Assembly: GCF_019355055.1 (NCBI RefSeq)
Contig: NZ_CP048411.1
Location: 3,685,501 to 3,749,500, forward strand
Length of the DNA stretch: 64,000 bases
Origin: Pseudomonas sp. MTM4
GTDB lineage: Bacteria; Pseudomonadota; Gammaproteobacteria; Pseudomonadales; Pseudomonadaceae
Direction: 5' to 3'
Notes under the pieces: model-generated
Told to the model about the DNA's origin: nothing
The model's input: only the letters and a program-made list of their open reading frames with translations
The model's database searches: none
Translations under genes and position numbers: made by a program
Shown: positions 35,213-44,662 of the stretch, in pieces
Position numbering within the stretch: the stretch's first letter is position 1
Layout of the letters: every line of letters starts with the position of its first letter

Positions 35213-35830
35213 GTGTCTGTCGTCTTCGTCGCCGCTTCCCAATTGCCGACGCCGTTCGGTGTGTTCACCATGCATGGTTTTCTCGATCAGGACACGGGCA
35301 AAGAGCATGTCGTACTGACGATGGGTGATGTCGCCGATGGCAAGCCCGTGCTGGGCCGCCTGCATTCGGAGTGCCTGACGGGCGATGCGCTGTTCAGCCT
35401 GCGTTGCGATTGCGGCTTCCAGCTGGAGGCCGCGTTGAAGGCTATCGCCGATGAGGGGCGTGGCGCGCTGCTGTATCTGCGTCAGGAAGGGCGTGGTATC
35501 GGCTTGCTGAACAAGATTCGCGCCTACGAGCTGCAGGATCAAGGCGCCGATACCGTTGAGGCCAACGAGCGCCTGGGCTTTGCGCCGGACATGCGCGACT
35601 ACGCGATTTGCCTGCCGATGCTGGAGCACCTGGGCATTTCCGAAATCAAGCTGATGACCAATAACCCACGCAAGGTCAAGGCGCTGCAGGGCTTCGGCAT
35701 CCGTATCGCCGAGCGCAAGCCGCTGCAGATCGCTCACAACCCGCACAACCGCAGGTACCTTGCCACCAAGGCCGGCAAGCTGGGCCATATGCTGGGCGAG
35801 ATTCACCAGGGCGAAGCCGAGCAGTCGTGA
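35213..35830 (+). CDS. ribA: GTP cyclohydrolase II
   Basis: 205-residue first-step enzyme of riboflavin synthesis, which opens GTP to the diaminopyrimidine. Zinc ligands C54, C65 and C67 are in [40 protein letters not shown] holds the GTP-binding/arginine finger region, and [10 protein letters not shown] follows. The GTG start at 35213 has GGAG 8 nt upstream and gives the standard [14 protein letters not shown] beginning. It supplies the activity that the RibBA hybrid appears to lack. No riboswitch of its own is seen. Confidence 0.96.
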   Translation: MSVVFVAASQLPTPFGVFTMHGFLDQDTGKEHVVLTMGDVADGKPVLGRLHSECLTGDALFSLRCDCGFQLEAALKAIADEGRGALLYLRQEGRGIGLLNKIRAYELQDQGADTVEANERLGFAPDMRDYAICLPMLEHLGISEIKLMTNNPRKVKALQGFGIRIAERKPLQIAHNPHNRRYLATKAGKLGHMLGEIHQGEAEQS

Positions 35831-36246
35831 ACCGCAGAGCCGCTCGTCGCCAGTTGTCTCGCGACGGTTGGGTGCACCTGCTTCTGATCGTGGTGCCGGT
35901 GCTCATCAGCCGACAACTTCCCGAACTGGCAGGCCGCTTCGCTGAACATCTCGCCTTGCCACTGTTCGGCATTGGTCTCGCCACGCTGTTTCTCAATCTG
36001 CCCCGATTCACGTCCTACAAGCACATCCTGATCGCCACGGAAAAAGCCTTGGGCACCGATGCAGAGCCCTCCGCCTGGACGGCATTGCGCGCCATTCGGC
36101 TACGTGCGTTACGGACCGCGGCTCTGCCGGCCTGGCTGGCGGCGTTCGGCGCACCGCTGGGGCTGGAATCCGTCGCTCAGTTGCTGCTGGTGTGCGGCAG
36201 TCTGGTAATGCTGATGCTCTACCGCGTGCCGCGACAGCTGCAATGA
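35827..36246 (+). CDS. Small multi-pass membrane protein
   Basis: 139 aa with four hydrophobic segments (about residues 15-30, 42-60, 95-112, 118-134). Its GTG start overlaps the ribA stop (GTGA) and its stop overlaps the start of the B12-binding protein gene (ATGA). The coupling on both sides shows one operon. Function unknown; relatives occupy the same place in other Pseudomonas. The protein is too short to be the MFS transporter it is sometimes labelled. Confidence 0.78.
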   Translation: MNRRAARRQLSRDGWVHLLLIVVPVLISRQLPELAGRFAEHLALPLFGIGLATLFLNLPRFTSYKHILIATEKALGTDAEPSAWTALRAIRLRALRTAALPAWLAAFGAPLGLESVAQLLLVCGSLVMLMLYRVPRQLQ

Positions 36247-37046
36247 TGCCGATCCTGCTGCTGTTGGTCGCGTTGTTGAGTTCGCCTGCGTATGGGGCGA
36301 CGGAGCGAGTGATCAGCCTGGCGCCTTCGCTGAGCGAAATCATGCTGGAACTGGACGCAGCCGATCTGCTGGTCGGCGTGCTCGACGGCGGGGATCGGCC
36401 GGCAGCGCTGGCCGAGGTGCCATCGGTGGGGCGGATCGGGCAATTGGAAATGGAAAGTCTGCTTGCCCTGCAACCGACCCTGGTACTGCTTTGGCCGGAT
36501 AGCATTAGCCGGGCGCAGCATGAGCAGCTCAAACAGTTTGGCGTTCCGGTGCTGGTTGCGGAGCCGACCTCGCTCGAACAGCTGGCCGAGCAATTCGCGT
36601 TGATCGGCGAGCGGATCGGACGGGGCGAGCAGGGGCGCCAATTGCAACAACAGTTCACCGATGGGTTGGAGCAGCTGCGCCAACGTTACCACCGCGAGCA
36701 ACCGCTGGCGGTCTTCTATCAGATCTGGAATCGCCCGCTGTATACCCTCGGTGGACGGCAGATCATCAGTGAAGCCATTGAAGTCTGTGGCGGTCGCAAC
36801 GTGTTCGCCGATCTACACCTGCCTGCGCCCCAGGTCAGCATCGAGTCGGTGCTTTCGAGGAATCCGGACGTGATCCTGGCCGGCAGTGGTGCGCAGCTCG
36901 TCGAGTGGAAAAGTTGGCCGCAGCTCGCCGCGGTGCGTAAAGACCAGTTGTGGGCAGTGCCGGATAAGGGGCTGGAGCGCCCGAGCTTCCAAATGCTCGG
37001 GGCGATCGGGAAGCTCTGCGAGGTGATGGCTCGGGCGGCGCCCTGA
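36243..37046 (+). CDS. btuF: BtuF-like cobalamin-binding periplasmic protein
   Basis: 267-residue periplasmic binding protein of the BtuF/helical-backbone family. Signal peptide [19 protein letters not shown], then ERVISLAPSLSEIMLELDAA, VGRIGQLEMESLLALQPTLV, YTLGGRQIISEAIEVCGGRN and VSIESVLSRNPDVILAGSG, which are typical BtuF segments. No BtuCD permease or ATPase is in the window. Convergent with btuB, which supports the B12 assignment. Confidence 0.85.
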   Translation: MMPILLLLVALLSSPAYGATERVISLAPSLSEIMLELDAADLLVGVLDGGDRPAALAEVPSVGRIGQLEMESLLALQPTLVLLWPDSISRAQHEQLKQFGVPVLVAEPTSLEQLAEQFALIGERIGRGEQGRQLQQQFTDGLEQLRQRYHREQPLAVFYQIWNRPLYTLGGRQIISEAIEVCGGRNVFADLHLPAPQVSIESVLSRNPDVILAGSGAQLVEWKSWPQLAAVRKDQLWAVPDKGLERPSFQMLGAIGKLCEVMARAAP

Positions 37047-37069
37047 TGGCGCGCGCCCATCATTAACGC

Positions 37070-38926
37070 TTAGAGCGACGGCGTCCAAGTCACTGCGAAC
37101 AGCGCGGTGCGGCCGGCTTCGCGATAAGTATGGTTCTGCGTTGGATCGGTCCATGACGGCCCGGCTGGGCGATCATAGGTTGCCAACGCGTAATCGCGGT
37201 CGAACAGATTGCTGACCTTGGCCTCCCAGCGCAGCTCGGGATGGCTCTGCCAGCCCGCGCGCAGATCGAGAACGCCATAACCGGACAGCTCCTGAGTGTT
37301 GGCCGCGTCATCGTGACGGGTGCTGGACACATGCCAGATGGCGCCGACCGAAAGCGTGTCGAATGTGCGGTCAAGGTCAAGACTGAGCGTGCGCTTGGCG
37401 CGGCGCGGCAGTACGTGGCCGCTGTCGCGGTCACGCGGGTCGATGATGCTCAAGCCAAGATTGGCCTGCCAACCCAGCAGTTCACGGGCAATACTGGCCT
37501 CGAAGCCGTTGATCCGTGCGTGGGCGACGTTCTCCATACGATTGCCGCTCCAGGCGATCAGCTCTTCCACGTCGGTACGGTAAACCGAGGCTTCGACCAG
37601 GGTGCCGTCGAAATCGGCGCGCCATTGCAGCTCGTAGGTTTTGGAAGTCTCCGGTTCCAGGTCCGGATTGGGGCCCCATGCTGGCGGTGCGTAGAGGTCG
37701 GTGAACGTCGGCGCGCGGAAGCCCTCGCCGTAGCTCAGTATCCATCGCTGCGATAGGCCTACCGGCAGGCTGAACGCAGCATTCCAGCTGTTATGGGTGC
37801 CGAACTGCTCATTGTCATCGTGGCGCAAGCCGAGTTCGGTGCCGAAGCCTTCGCCCTCAAAGCTGTGTTGCGCGAAGAAGGCCAGATTGTCGCGGCTGTC
37901 CTCTTGGTAGGCAGTGGTAGCGTCGAGGCGGTCCTCGTACCAGTCGCTACCAAGGCTCAGCTGTTGGCTCTCGCTCAGTTGCAGTCGATTGAGCCAGGCG
38001 GCGGAATGACGGGTGGTTTCCAGGAGGCTGTCGTTGTACGCAGAGCCGATCGCGCGATTACGATCGAAGCTGCGCCCTAGTTCTATGCGGCTGTTCCAAA
38101 TTTCGCCCAGCTGCCCGTCCAGATAACCGCTGTAACTGCTGAGGCGAAACTCGTCCTGCGGGATGCCGGGGGCGAACTCGTAAGCATCGTCGTACTCGTT
38201 GTCGCCGCGCTGGTCGTTGAGGCTCAGTCCAGTTTTCCAATCGGCGTTGAACCGGTGATCCAGCTTCAAATGCAGCGCCTTGGTGCGCTGGCCGTCGTCG
38301 TCGCCATCGGCGCCACGATTGTCGCGGGTGATGTCGAAGCCGTCGCGCTCATCGAGGCTGGCACCGAGATGGATGCGTGTTTGCTGAGTGCCGGCTGATA
38401 AATTCAGGCTGCGCTGGAAGGTCTGGTCGCTGCCGGCGGCCAGGCGCACTTCGGGATGCACGCCCCGTTTGCCGCTGCGCGTGAAGATTTGAATGACGCC
38501 GCCAATGGCGTCGGCGCCATAGAGCGACGAGCGGGGGCCGCGGATGACTTCGATGCGCTCGATGTTGTCGATGGCGAGATAGTCGAGGCGGGCGAAACCG
38601 CTGGTTGCCGACGAAATACGCTGGCCGTCGAGCAATACCAGCGTCTGTGCCGTACCGGTGCCGCGTAACGACAGGGAGGGCACGCCGCCAGCGCTGCTGA
38701 TTTGCACACCGGGAACGCGGCGCAGCAATTCAGGCACGCTGCGGGCTTGCAGGCGCTCGATGTCGGCGCGGGTGAACAGGGTGTTGGCAGCGGTAGCCTG
38801 CGTGCGGGGTTCGGCCTGGCGCGCCGAGGTGATCAGCATGTTCGGCAGTTCATGCTCGATCTCGGCGGCAAACGCCGATACGCCGGGCAACAGCGCCACG
38901 GCCAAAGCAATACGGGACAGTTTCAT
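37070..38926 (-). CDS. btuB: TonB-dependent vitamin B12 receptor BtuB
   Basis: 618-residue outer-membrane beta-barrel. A signal peptide (about 20 residues, ending AFA) is followed by a TonB box-like stretch (ELPNMLITSARQ) and the plug domain (about 45-155): VPELLRRVPGVQISSAGGVP, GTGTAQTLVLLDGQRI and RIEVIRGPRSSLYGADAIGG. The 22-strand barrel ends in an aromatic-rich C-terminus (LFAVTWTPSL). Assignment to cobalamin rests on the cobalamin riboswitch upstream and the convergent btuF-like gene. Confidence 0.93.
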   Translation of the reverse strand: MKLSRIALAVALLPGVSAFAAEIEHELPNMLITSARQAEPRTQATAANTLFTRADIERLQARSVPELLRRVPGVQISSAGGVPSLSLRGTGTAQTLVLLDGQRISSATSGFARLDYLAIDNIERIEVIRGPRSSLYGADAIGGVIQIFTRSGKRGVHPEVRLAAGSDQTFQRSLNLSAGTQQTRIHLGASLDERDGFDITRDNRGADGDDDGQRTKALHLKLDHRFNADWKTGLSLNDQRGDNEYDDAYEFAPGIPQDEFRLSSYSGYLDGQLGEIWNSRIELGRSFDRNRAIGSAYNDSLLETTRHSAAWLNRLQLSESQQLSLGSDWYEDRLDATTAYQEDSRDNLAFFAQHSFEGEGFGTELGLRHDDNEQFGTHNSWNAAFSLPVGLSQRWILSYGEGFRAPTFTDLYAPPAWGPNPDLEPETSKTYELQWRADFDGTLVEASVYRTDVEELIAWSGNRMENVAHARINGFEASIARELLGWQANLGLSIIDPRDRDSGHVLPRRAKRTLSLDLDRTFDTLSVGAIWHVSSTRHDDAANTQELSGYGVLDLRAGWQSHPELRWEAKVSNLFDRDYALATYDRPAGPSWTDPTQNHTYREAGRTALFAVTWTPSL

Positions 38927-38936
38927 TCTTGAAATT

Positions 38937-38968
38937 CCTCAAAAGATCACAGCTTTTGAGGAGGGCAG
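38937..38968 (-). promoter_or_regulatory. Hairpin over the btuB ribosome-binding site
   Basis: On the minus strand CCTCAAAAG (38953-38961) pairs with CTTTTGAGG (38937-38945), burying the GAGGAA used for btuB translation. CTGCCCTCC (minus, 38960-38968) is also complementary to GGAGGGCAG (minus, 39012-39020), directly 3' of the aptamer. That pairing would share two bases with the hairpin. It is a plausible translational on/off switch. Confidence 0.6.
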
Positions 38969-39020
38969 GAACAAGCGAGGGCATGATGATAGGCGGCCGC
39001 GCTTGACGGTGCTGCCCTCC

Positions 39021-39225
39021 GCAACACCAGTCGAATCCGTCAGGCCGGTCTCCGGGCTTTCGACACGCACCACGCTCGCCTTCCCATGCTGAGCACAGTG
39101 GCGGTTGAGCGGGCGGCGATCCTCATGGATCGCGGTCGATTACCGTTGCGGGGGCAGCGCCGGCCTTGCTCAACGAGCGCACCGGCTTCCCGTTTAATGC
39201 GGACCTTGCGGTCGTGCACACCTGG
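39021..39225 (-). promoter_or_regulatory. Cobalamin (AdoCbl) riboswitch
   Basis: Read on the minus strand the aptamer blocks appear in order: GGGAAGCCGGTG, GCTGCCCCCGCAACGGTAA, GCCACTG, GGGAAGGCGAGCG and the B12 box AAGCCCGGAGACCGGCCTGA. The aptamer lies between about 39225 and 39030 and precedes btuB by about 100 bp. Expected to lower btuB translation when cobalamin is bound. The remaining DNA to 39422 shows nothing recognisable. Confidence 0.94.
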
Positions 39226-39422
39226 GCGGATTGGAAATCGCGGGAACCTTAAGGGCTGCTCAGAAGAAATACAAGCAATGTGCTGGCAACGGGAGGAGCC
39301 TTGGCCGCGAGAGCGGATGTGGCGGGCTTGTGGCGGCTCGAACATGCACCATCGACCCCCGGACATGGTGTCGAAAGGGCGTGACTCAGCGCGGCGTGGG
39401 CCGCGCATCTTGCGTCGATGGT

Positions 39423-41312
39423 TCAGTGCTGCGCCAGCCGCGCGCGGATCGCCGCTTCGATACCGCCGGCATCGAGTCCGCATTCCTTGAGCATCTCGCT
39501 CGGCTTGGCATGCTCGACGTAGTAGTCCGGCAGTCCCAGGTGTAGGACCGGCTTGTGCAGGTTCTCAGCGGCCAGGAATTCACTGATGGCGCTACCGGCA
39601 CCGCCCATGATGCTGTTTTCCTCGACGGTTACCAGCAGGTCGTGGGCTTCAGCCAATTGGCGCACAAGCGCCTCGTCCAAGGGTTTGACGAAGCGCATGT
39701 CGACCACGGTGGCGTCGAGTGCTTCGCCTGCCTGCAGCGCTTCGGCCAGCTGTACGCCGAACACCAGCAGCGCCACCTTCGACCCCTGGCGGCGTATCAC
39801 GCCCTTGCCGATTTCCAGTGGTTCGAGGCCAGGTTCGATGGTCGCGTTCGGGCCGGTACCGCGCGGATAGCGCACCGCCGCCGGGCCTTCGAAGTGATAA
39901 CCGGTGGTCAGCATGCGGCGCATCTCATTCTCGTCGCTCGGCGTCATGACCAACATGCCGGGGATGCAACGCAGGTACGAAAGATCGAAGCTGCCGGCGT
40001 GGGTCGGGCCGTCTTCGCCGACCAGGCCGGCGCGGTCGATGGCGAACAGCACGTCGAGGTTCTGCACCGCGACGTCATGGATCAGCTGGTCGTAAGCCCG
40101 TTGCAGGAAGGTCGAGTAGATCGCGACCACCGGCTTGGCGCCTTCACAGGCCATTCCGGCGGCCAGCGTCACGGCGTGCTGTTCGGCGATGGCAACGTCG
40201 AAATAACGATCGGGATAGCGTTCGCTGAAATCGACCAAGTCGGAGCCTTCCTTCATGGCCGGCGTAATGCCGGTCAGGCGCGGGTCGGCGGCGGCCATGT
40301 CGCATAGCCACTGGCCGAACACGTTGGAATATTTCGGGCCGCTGGGTTTCTTCGGCGCAACCGGACCGCCAACGGGCTCCAGCTTGCTGATGGCGTGCCA
40401 GGTGATGGGGTCGACTTCTGCCGGGGCGAAGCCCTTGCCCTTCTTGGTCACCACGTGCAGGAACTGCGGGCCGGACAGGTCGCGCATGTTGCGCAGCGTG
40501 GCGATCAGTGTCGGCAGGTCATGGCCGTCGATGGGGCCGATGTAGTTCCAGCCCAGCTCCTCGAACAGCGTGCCCGGGACCAGCATGCCCTTGGCATATT
40601 CCTCGGTGCGGCGGGCGATTTCCCAGGCGCCGGGCAGGCGCGACAGCACCTTCTTGCTGCCTTCGCGCATGCTGGTATAGGTGCGGCTGGACAGGATTTT
40701 CGCCAGATAGTTGGACATGCCGCCGACGTTTCGCGAGATGGACATGTCGTTGTCGTTGAGCACCACCAGCATGTCGGCGCCAACTTCCGGGGCGTGGTTC
40801 AAGGCCTCGAAAGCCATGCCGGCAGTGAGCGCGCCGTCACCGATCACAGCGATGGATTTGCGCTTCTTGCCCTGCATGCGCGCGGCGATGGCCATGCCCA
40901 GGGCGGCGCTGATCGAGGTGCTGGAATGGCCGACGCCAAAGGTGTCGTACTCGCTTTCGCTGCGGCGTGGGAAGGCCGCGAGGCCGTCTTTCTGACGCAG
41001 ACTAGCCATCTGCTCGCGGCGGCCAGTGAGGATCTTGTGCGGATAGGCCTGATGGCCGACATCCCATACCAGGCGGTCGTCCGGAGTGTCGTAGACATAG
41101 TGCAGAGCGATGGTCAGCTCGATCACGCCGAGTCCGGCGCCGAAGTGCCCGCCAGTCCGGCCGACGCTGTAGAGCAGGTCCTGCCGCAGTTCGTTGGCGA
41201 GTTCTTCAAGTTCCGCTTCGCTCAGTCGGCGCAGTTGCTCGGGAGTGGCCGCGCGGTCTAGAACGGGCGTCGCAGGGCGGACCCGAGGAATCTCATGGAA
41301 CGTCTTGGGCAT
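39423..41312 (-). CDS. dxs: 1-deoxy-D-xylulose-5-phosphate synthase
   Basis: 629-residue thiamine-diphosphate enzyme; first step of the MEP isoprenoid pathway (pyruvate plus glyceraldehyde 3-phosphate). The TPP motif [15 protein letters not shown] is at about residue 158, with [20 protein letters not shown] and [15 protein letters not shown] near the N-terminus. The transketolase central domain has [18 protein letters not shown], then [19 protein letters not shown]. It is on the same strand as ispA and xseB, 122 bp downstream of ispA. Confidence 0.97.
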   Translation of the reverse strand: MPKTFHEIPRVRPATPVLDRAATPEQLRRLSEAELEELANELRQDLLYSVGRTGGHFGAGLGVIELTIALHYVYDTPDDRLVWDVGHQAYPHKILTGRREQMASLRQKDGLAAFPRRSESEYDTFGVGHSSTSISAALGMAIAARMQGKKRKSIAVIGDGALTAGMAFEALNHAPEVGADMLVVLNDNDMSISRNVGGMSNYLAKILSSRTYTSMREGSKKVLSRLPGAWEIARRTEEYAKGMLVPGTLFEELGWNYIGPIDGHDLPTLIATLRNMRDLSGPQFLHVVTKKGKGFAPAEVDPITWHAISKLEPVGGPVAPKKPSGPKYSNVFGQWLCDMAAADPRLTGITPAMKEGSDLVDFSERYPDRYFDVAIAEQHAVTLAAGMACEGAKPVVAIYSTFLQRAYDQLIHDVAVQNLDVLFAIDRAGLVGEDGPTHAGSFDLSYLRCIPGMLVMTPSDENEMRRMLTTGYHFEGPAAVRYPRGTGPNATIEPGLEPLEIGKGVIRRQGSKVALLVFGVQLAEALQAGEALDATVVDMRFVKPLDEALVRQLAEAHDLLVTVEENSIMGGAGSAISEFLAAENLHKPVLHLGLPDYYVEHAKPSEMLKECGLDAGGIEAAIRARLAQH

Positions 41313-41434
41313 CGGGCGGATCGTTTTGGCTGAAAAAAGAGCCGCAGTTTACCCGATGGTTACAGGGAGAAGAATGACCCAGGCATCAACGGTCGCCCCA
41401 TAGGCGCTGGCGATACGGCCAGCGACAGGCCGGC

Positions 41435-42322
41435 TCAGCTACGGCGCTCGACGATAAAGCGGGCCAGTTGGCGCAACGGCTCGGCAGCGGCACCGAAGGG
41501 CGCGACGGCATCGAGCGCCTGGTCGCGCAGCTCTAGTGCGTAGGCTTTTGCCGCGTCCATACCCAGCAAAGCCGGATAAGTGGGCTTGTCGCGGGCGATA
41601 TCGGCGCCCTGATGCTTGCCGAGCGTGACGGTGTCGCTTTCCACGTCGAGGATGTCGTCCTGCACTTGGAAGGCCAAGCCGATGGCTTGTGCGTACCGCT
41701 GCAGAGCGGCCAGCTTGTCGGCATCGGCATGTCCGCTGGCGAGGGCGCCGAGGCGCACGCTGGCCTCGATCAGCGCGCCGGTCTTGTGGCGGTGCATCAG
41801 TTCCAGCGCCGTGCGGTCGAGTTTCAGGCCGACCGATCCGAGATCGATCGCTTGCCCGCCAACCATTCCGGCCGGGCCTGCCGCACGTGCGAGGCTGCTG
41901 AACATTTCCAGGCGCAGGGCTGGATCGCCCGGGTTGTGCGCCTCGGCTGCGAGCGCTTCGAAGGCTAGGCTTTGCAGGCCGTCGCCAGCGAGGATCGCGC
42001 AGGCTTCGTCGAAGGCTTTGTGGGTGGTCGGCTGGCCACGGCGCAGGTCGTCGTCGTCCATGGCCGGCAGGTCGTCATGCACCAGCGAGTAGGCGTGGAT
42101 CAGTTCGACGGCGCAGGCGGCGCCATCGGCTTGCGCGCTGCCGCCTTCGAGCGCCTCGCAGGCGGCGTAGACCAGCAGCGGGCGCACGCGCTTGCCGCCA
42201 TTCATCACGCTGTAGCGCATGGCCTGATAGAGGCGTTCGAGTTGTGGGCGGGGGGGGATGAAGAGCGTCTCGAGGCAGCTGTCGACGCGCTTCTGGCAGC
42301 GTTGCTGGTACTCGTCGATCAT
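41435..42322 (-). CDS. ispA: Farnesyl diphosphate synthase
   Basis: 295-residue short-chain trans-prenyltransferase. First Asp-rich motif [15 protein letters not shown] (from about residue 82), second VQDDILDVE (about 216-224), with [10 protein letters not shown] (residues 41-50) for diphosphate binding. ATG 42322 overlaps the xseB stop (ATGA). It forms the conserved xseB-ispA-dxs operon for isoprenoid supply. Confidence 0.96.
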   Translation of the reverse strand: MIDEYQQRCQKRVDSCLETLFIPPRPQLERLYQAMRYSVMNGGKRVRPLLVYAACEALEGGSAQADGAACAVELIHAYSLVHDDLPAMDDDDLRRGQPTTHKAFDEACAILAGDGLQSLAFEALAAEAHNPGDPALRLEMFSSLARAAGPAGMVGGQAIDLGSVGLKLDRTALELMHRHKTGALIEASVRLGALASGHADADKLAALQRYAQAIGLAFQVQDDILDVESDTVTLGKHQGADIARDKPTYPALLGMDAAKAYALELRDQALDAVAPFGAAAEPLRQLARFIVERRS

Positions 42323-42561
42323 GCTTCCGGGTCCACCTCGAAGGGGGCTTCCTGCAGCTTGCCGTCACGCTCCAGCAGGATCTGCACCTTTTGCTCGGCC
42401 TGGCTCAGGGCGGCCTGGCAGTCGCGGGTCAGCCCGATCCCCTGTTCGAAACAGGTCAGCGAGTCTTCCAGCGACAGCTCGCCGCTTTCCAGGCGCTCGA
42501 CCAGCTGTTGCAGCTCGGCGAGGGATTGTTCGAAATCGAGGGCGACTTTCTTGCGGGCCAT
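42319..42561 (-). CDS. xseB: Exodeoxyribonuclease VII small subunit
   Basis: 80-residue helical subunit of ExoVII. The start at ATG 42561 gives [20 protein letters not shown]; the following [20 protein letters not shown], then G, is the family signature. It leads the xseB-ispA-dxs operon and overlaps ispA by four bases. Confidence 0.95.
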   Translation of the reverse strand: MARKKVALDFEQSLAELQQLVERLESGELSLEDSLTCFEQGIGLTRDCQAALSQAEQKVQILLERDGKLQEAPFEVDPEA

Positions 42562-42654
42562 GGCGGAACCTGTTCTCTGCGGCTGCTCTGAAACGGGCGC
42601 GACACTAGCAGAGCTGGACGGCATACGCCATAAGCCGACCGGACGATCCGCCGC

Positions 42655-43425
42655 TCAGTGCCAGTAGATATCTTGGAAGTAATAAAGCGTCATAGCGCTG
42701 CCGACGCCTATGACGAAGGCGCGCAGCCAGTTGGCTGGCAGTTTCTTGCTCAGCGCGCCGCCGGCATAGCCGCCGAGCGTGGTGCCGATCAGCAGGATGG
42801 CCAGCTCATACCAGCTCACGCGCCCGGCAATGATGAACGTGGCTGTGGCAACGCTATAGATGACGGCGGAAATCAGATTCTTCAGCGCGTTGGCGCGAAC
42901 CAGCTGGTGGCCTTCGATGGAGAAGGCCGCCAGTTGCAGGATGCCCATGCCCGCCCCGAAATAGCCGCCGTAGATCGATACCAGCCCATGTGCCGCGAGC
43001 GATGCCGGCGCATGCGGTGGTACAGCGCTTTCATCTTTTCGGCGTGCGGCGAGCCAGCGACTCAGCCAAGGACTGGCTGCGAACAGCGCGGTAGCCAGCA
43101 GCAACAGCCATGGAATGAGCAGACTGAAGATGTCGTCACCACTGGCCAGTAGTAGAAGGCCGCCGAGCAAACCGCCGATCAGACCGGCCAGTAACAGCGG
43201 GATCAGGTAGCGTCCCAACGGCTGGAGAGCCGAGCGCGCAGCCCAGGCGCCAGCGAGGCTTGCAGGCCAGAGCGCCACGGCATTGGTCGCATTGGCGGTA
43301 ACCGGCGGTAGGCCTGTGGCCAGCAGTGCTGGAAACGAAAAGAAGGTGCCGCCTCCGGCGAGCGCATTCATGCCACCCGCGGCAAAGCCGGCAGCGATCA
43401 ATAGCAACATGTCGAACAGCGGCAT
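42655..43425 (-). CDS. TauE/SafE family permease
   Basis: 256-residue inner-membrane protein with eight or so hydrophobic segments. TauE/SafE features are the repeated GGMNALAGGGTFFSFPALLA near residue 18, PVTANATNAVALWPASLAGA, and in the second repeat SIYGGYFGAGMGILQLAAFS, with LKNLISAVIY. Relatives export sulfite, sulfoacetate or other small anions. The start is taken as ATG 43425; TTG 43443 would add six residues. Substrate unknown. Confidence 0.88.
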   Translation of the reverse strand: MPLFDMLLLIAAGFAAGGMNALAGGGTFFSFPALLATGLPPVTANATNAVALWPASLAGAWAARSALQPLGRYLIPLLLAGLIGGLLGGLLLLASGDDIFSLLIPWLLLLATALFAASPWLSRWLAARRKDESAVPPHAPASLAAHGLVSIYGGYFGAGMGILQLAAFSIEGHQLVRANALKNLISAVIYSVATATFIIAGRVSWYELAILLIGTTLGGYAGGALSKKLPANWLRAFVIGVGSAMTLYYFQDIYWH

Positions 43426-43520
43426 CGGAACGGCTCGTGGCAAAAGAGACGCAGATTAGCCAAGGGCGCGCGGCCCGCCAAGCGTTGACAGCAGCGACGC
43501 TGTATTTGCGAACCGGAGCC

Positions 43521-43940
43521 TCAAGGCTCGCGCCGAACCTCGTCCGGCCGCGCGCTGGCCAGCTCGTTAAGAATGCCGCAGCCCTGCATCGGACGGCCGT
43601 CAGTGCAGCAACTGCGCAGCGCCTGCAGCTGATGCTCCAGGGCATGGAGGCTTTCCAGCCGCGTCTGGACACGCTCGAGCTGTTGGTCGATCAGCAGATT
43701 GATGTCGCCGCAGCTGGCGTCCGGCTGATTGGAAAACTCCAGCAGCCGACGGATGTCGGCCAGCCCGATGTCCAGCGCTCGGCAGTGGCGAATGAACACC
43801 AGGTGCGCCAGTTGCTTGGAAGAGTAAGACCGATAGCCATTGGCACCGCGCTCCGGGGCGGGCATCAACCCGATCTTCTCGTAATAGCGAATGGTCTCGA
43901 CGTCCACGTCGGCCGCCGTGCTCAGCTCGCCTATACGCAT
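43521..43940 (-). CDS. cadR: CadR/PbrR-type MerR-family metal regulator
   Basis: 139-residue MerR-family activator. N-terminal HTH MRIGELSTAADVDVETIRYY, dimerisation helix, then metal-binding cysteines C77 (ASCGD) and the C-terminal pair C111/C112 and C121 (SCCTDGRPMQGCGIL), the pattern of Cd2+/Pb2+ sensors. It is divergent from a cation transporter gene whose promoter carries the typical elongated spacer and dyad. Cadmium specificity is inferred from the cysteine pattern. Confidence 0.9.
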   Translation of the reverse strand: MRIGELSTAADVDVETIRYYEKIGLMPAPERGANGYRSYSSKQLAHLVFIRHCRALDIGLADIRRLLEFSNQPDASCGDINLLIDQQLERVQTRLESLHALEHQLQALRSCCTDGRPMQGCGILNELASARPDEVRREP

Positions 43941-43983
43941 GATGGTCTCCTTCGTCTCGCTGCAATCGTGCTCAGGATAGGGC

Positions 43984-44014
43984 TTGACCCTGGAGCGGCT
44001 CCAGGGTGTGCAAT
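43984..44014 (+). promoter_or_regulatory. MerR-type promoter with CadR operator
   Basis: The -35 TTGACC (43984-43989) and -10-like TGCAAT (44009-44014) are 19 bp apart. The dyad ACCCTGGAGC-GGCTCCAGGGT fills the spacer. The sequence closely resembles the cadA promoter bound by Pseudomonas CadR. It drives the transporter gene at 44045. Confidence 0.85.
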
Positions 44015-44044
44015 GGCTCCGAATATAGTCCAGGAGACATTTCC

Positions 44045-44662
44045 ATGTCGTCGAGATGCTGTGATTCAGGCTGCTCAACCCCGGCGGTCAGCCCGCGTTT
44101 TCGCAAGGCGCTGTGGTTCGCGCTGGCGATCAACCTAATCATGTTCGTCGTGGAAGTCGGCGGCGGGTTGCGGTCCGGCTCGGTCTCGCTACTGGCCGAC
44201 GCCATCGACTTCGCCGGTGACGCCGCCAACTACGGCATCACCCTGGTAGTGCTGTCCATGGGCCTGATCTGGCGTTCGCGCGCGGCCATGGTGAAAGGGT
44301 TGTCAATGTTGGCCTTCGGTCTGTTCGTGCTGGGTCGCGCCGGTTGGGCGATCTATGTCGGCGTGGTGCCGGAGCCTCTGACCATGGGCGTGATCGGCGC
44401 GCTGGCGCTGGTTGCCAACGTCGTCGTGGCGCTGATGCTCTATGCGTTTCGCGAGGGCGACTCGAACATGCGCTCGGTCTGGCTATGCAGCCGCAACGAC
44501 GCGCTGGGCAACATCGCGGTGATGATTGCCGCAGCGAGCGTTTTCGGAACGGGTTCTGGCTGGCCGGACTTCCTCGTGGCGCTGTTCATGGCGGTGCTGG
44601 CACTTTCTGCCGGTTGGTCGGTGGTGCGCCAGGCGCGGCAGGAATTGCGCACGGCGCCTTAA
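44045..44662 (+). CDS. CDF-like heavy-metal cation transporter, short form
   Basis: 205 aa with six membrane segments and a Cys-rich start (MSSRCCDSGCSTPAVSP), suited to soft-metal capture. The CDF signature is altered: TM2 reads LLADAIDFAGDAANYG and the fifth segment begins LCSRNDALGNIAV. The C-terminal cytoplasmic metal-binding domain of ordinary CDF proteins, seen in the FieF-like protein at 4961, is absent. ATG 44045 has CAGGAG upstream. Probable efflux pump for Cd/Zn/Pb induced by the divergent CadR. Its stop overlaps the convergent SDR stop. Confidence 0.87.
   Translation: MSSRCCDSGCSTPAVSPRFRKALWFALAINLIMFVVEVGGGLRSGSVSLLADAIDFAGDAANYGITLVVLSMGLIWRSRAAMVKGLSMLAFGLFVLGRAGWAIYVGVVPEPLTMGVIGALALVANVVVALMLYAFREGDSNMRSVWLCSRNDALGNIAVMIAAASVFGTGSGWPDFLVALFMAVLALSAGWSVVRQARQELRTAP

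Noticed and set aside
35827..36246. Labelling the small membrane protein as an MFS transporter
   Set aside because: 139 residues with four hydrophobic segments cannot be a 12-TM transporter.
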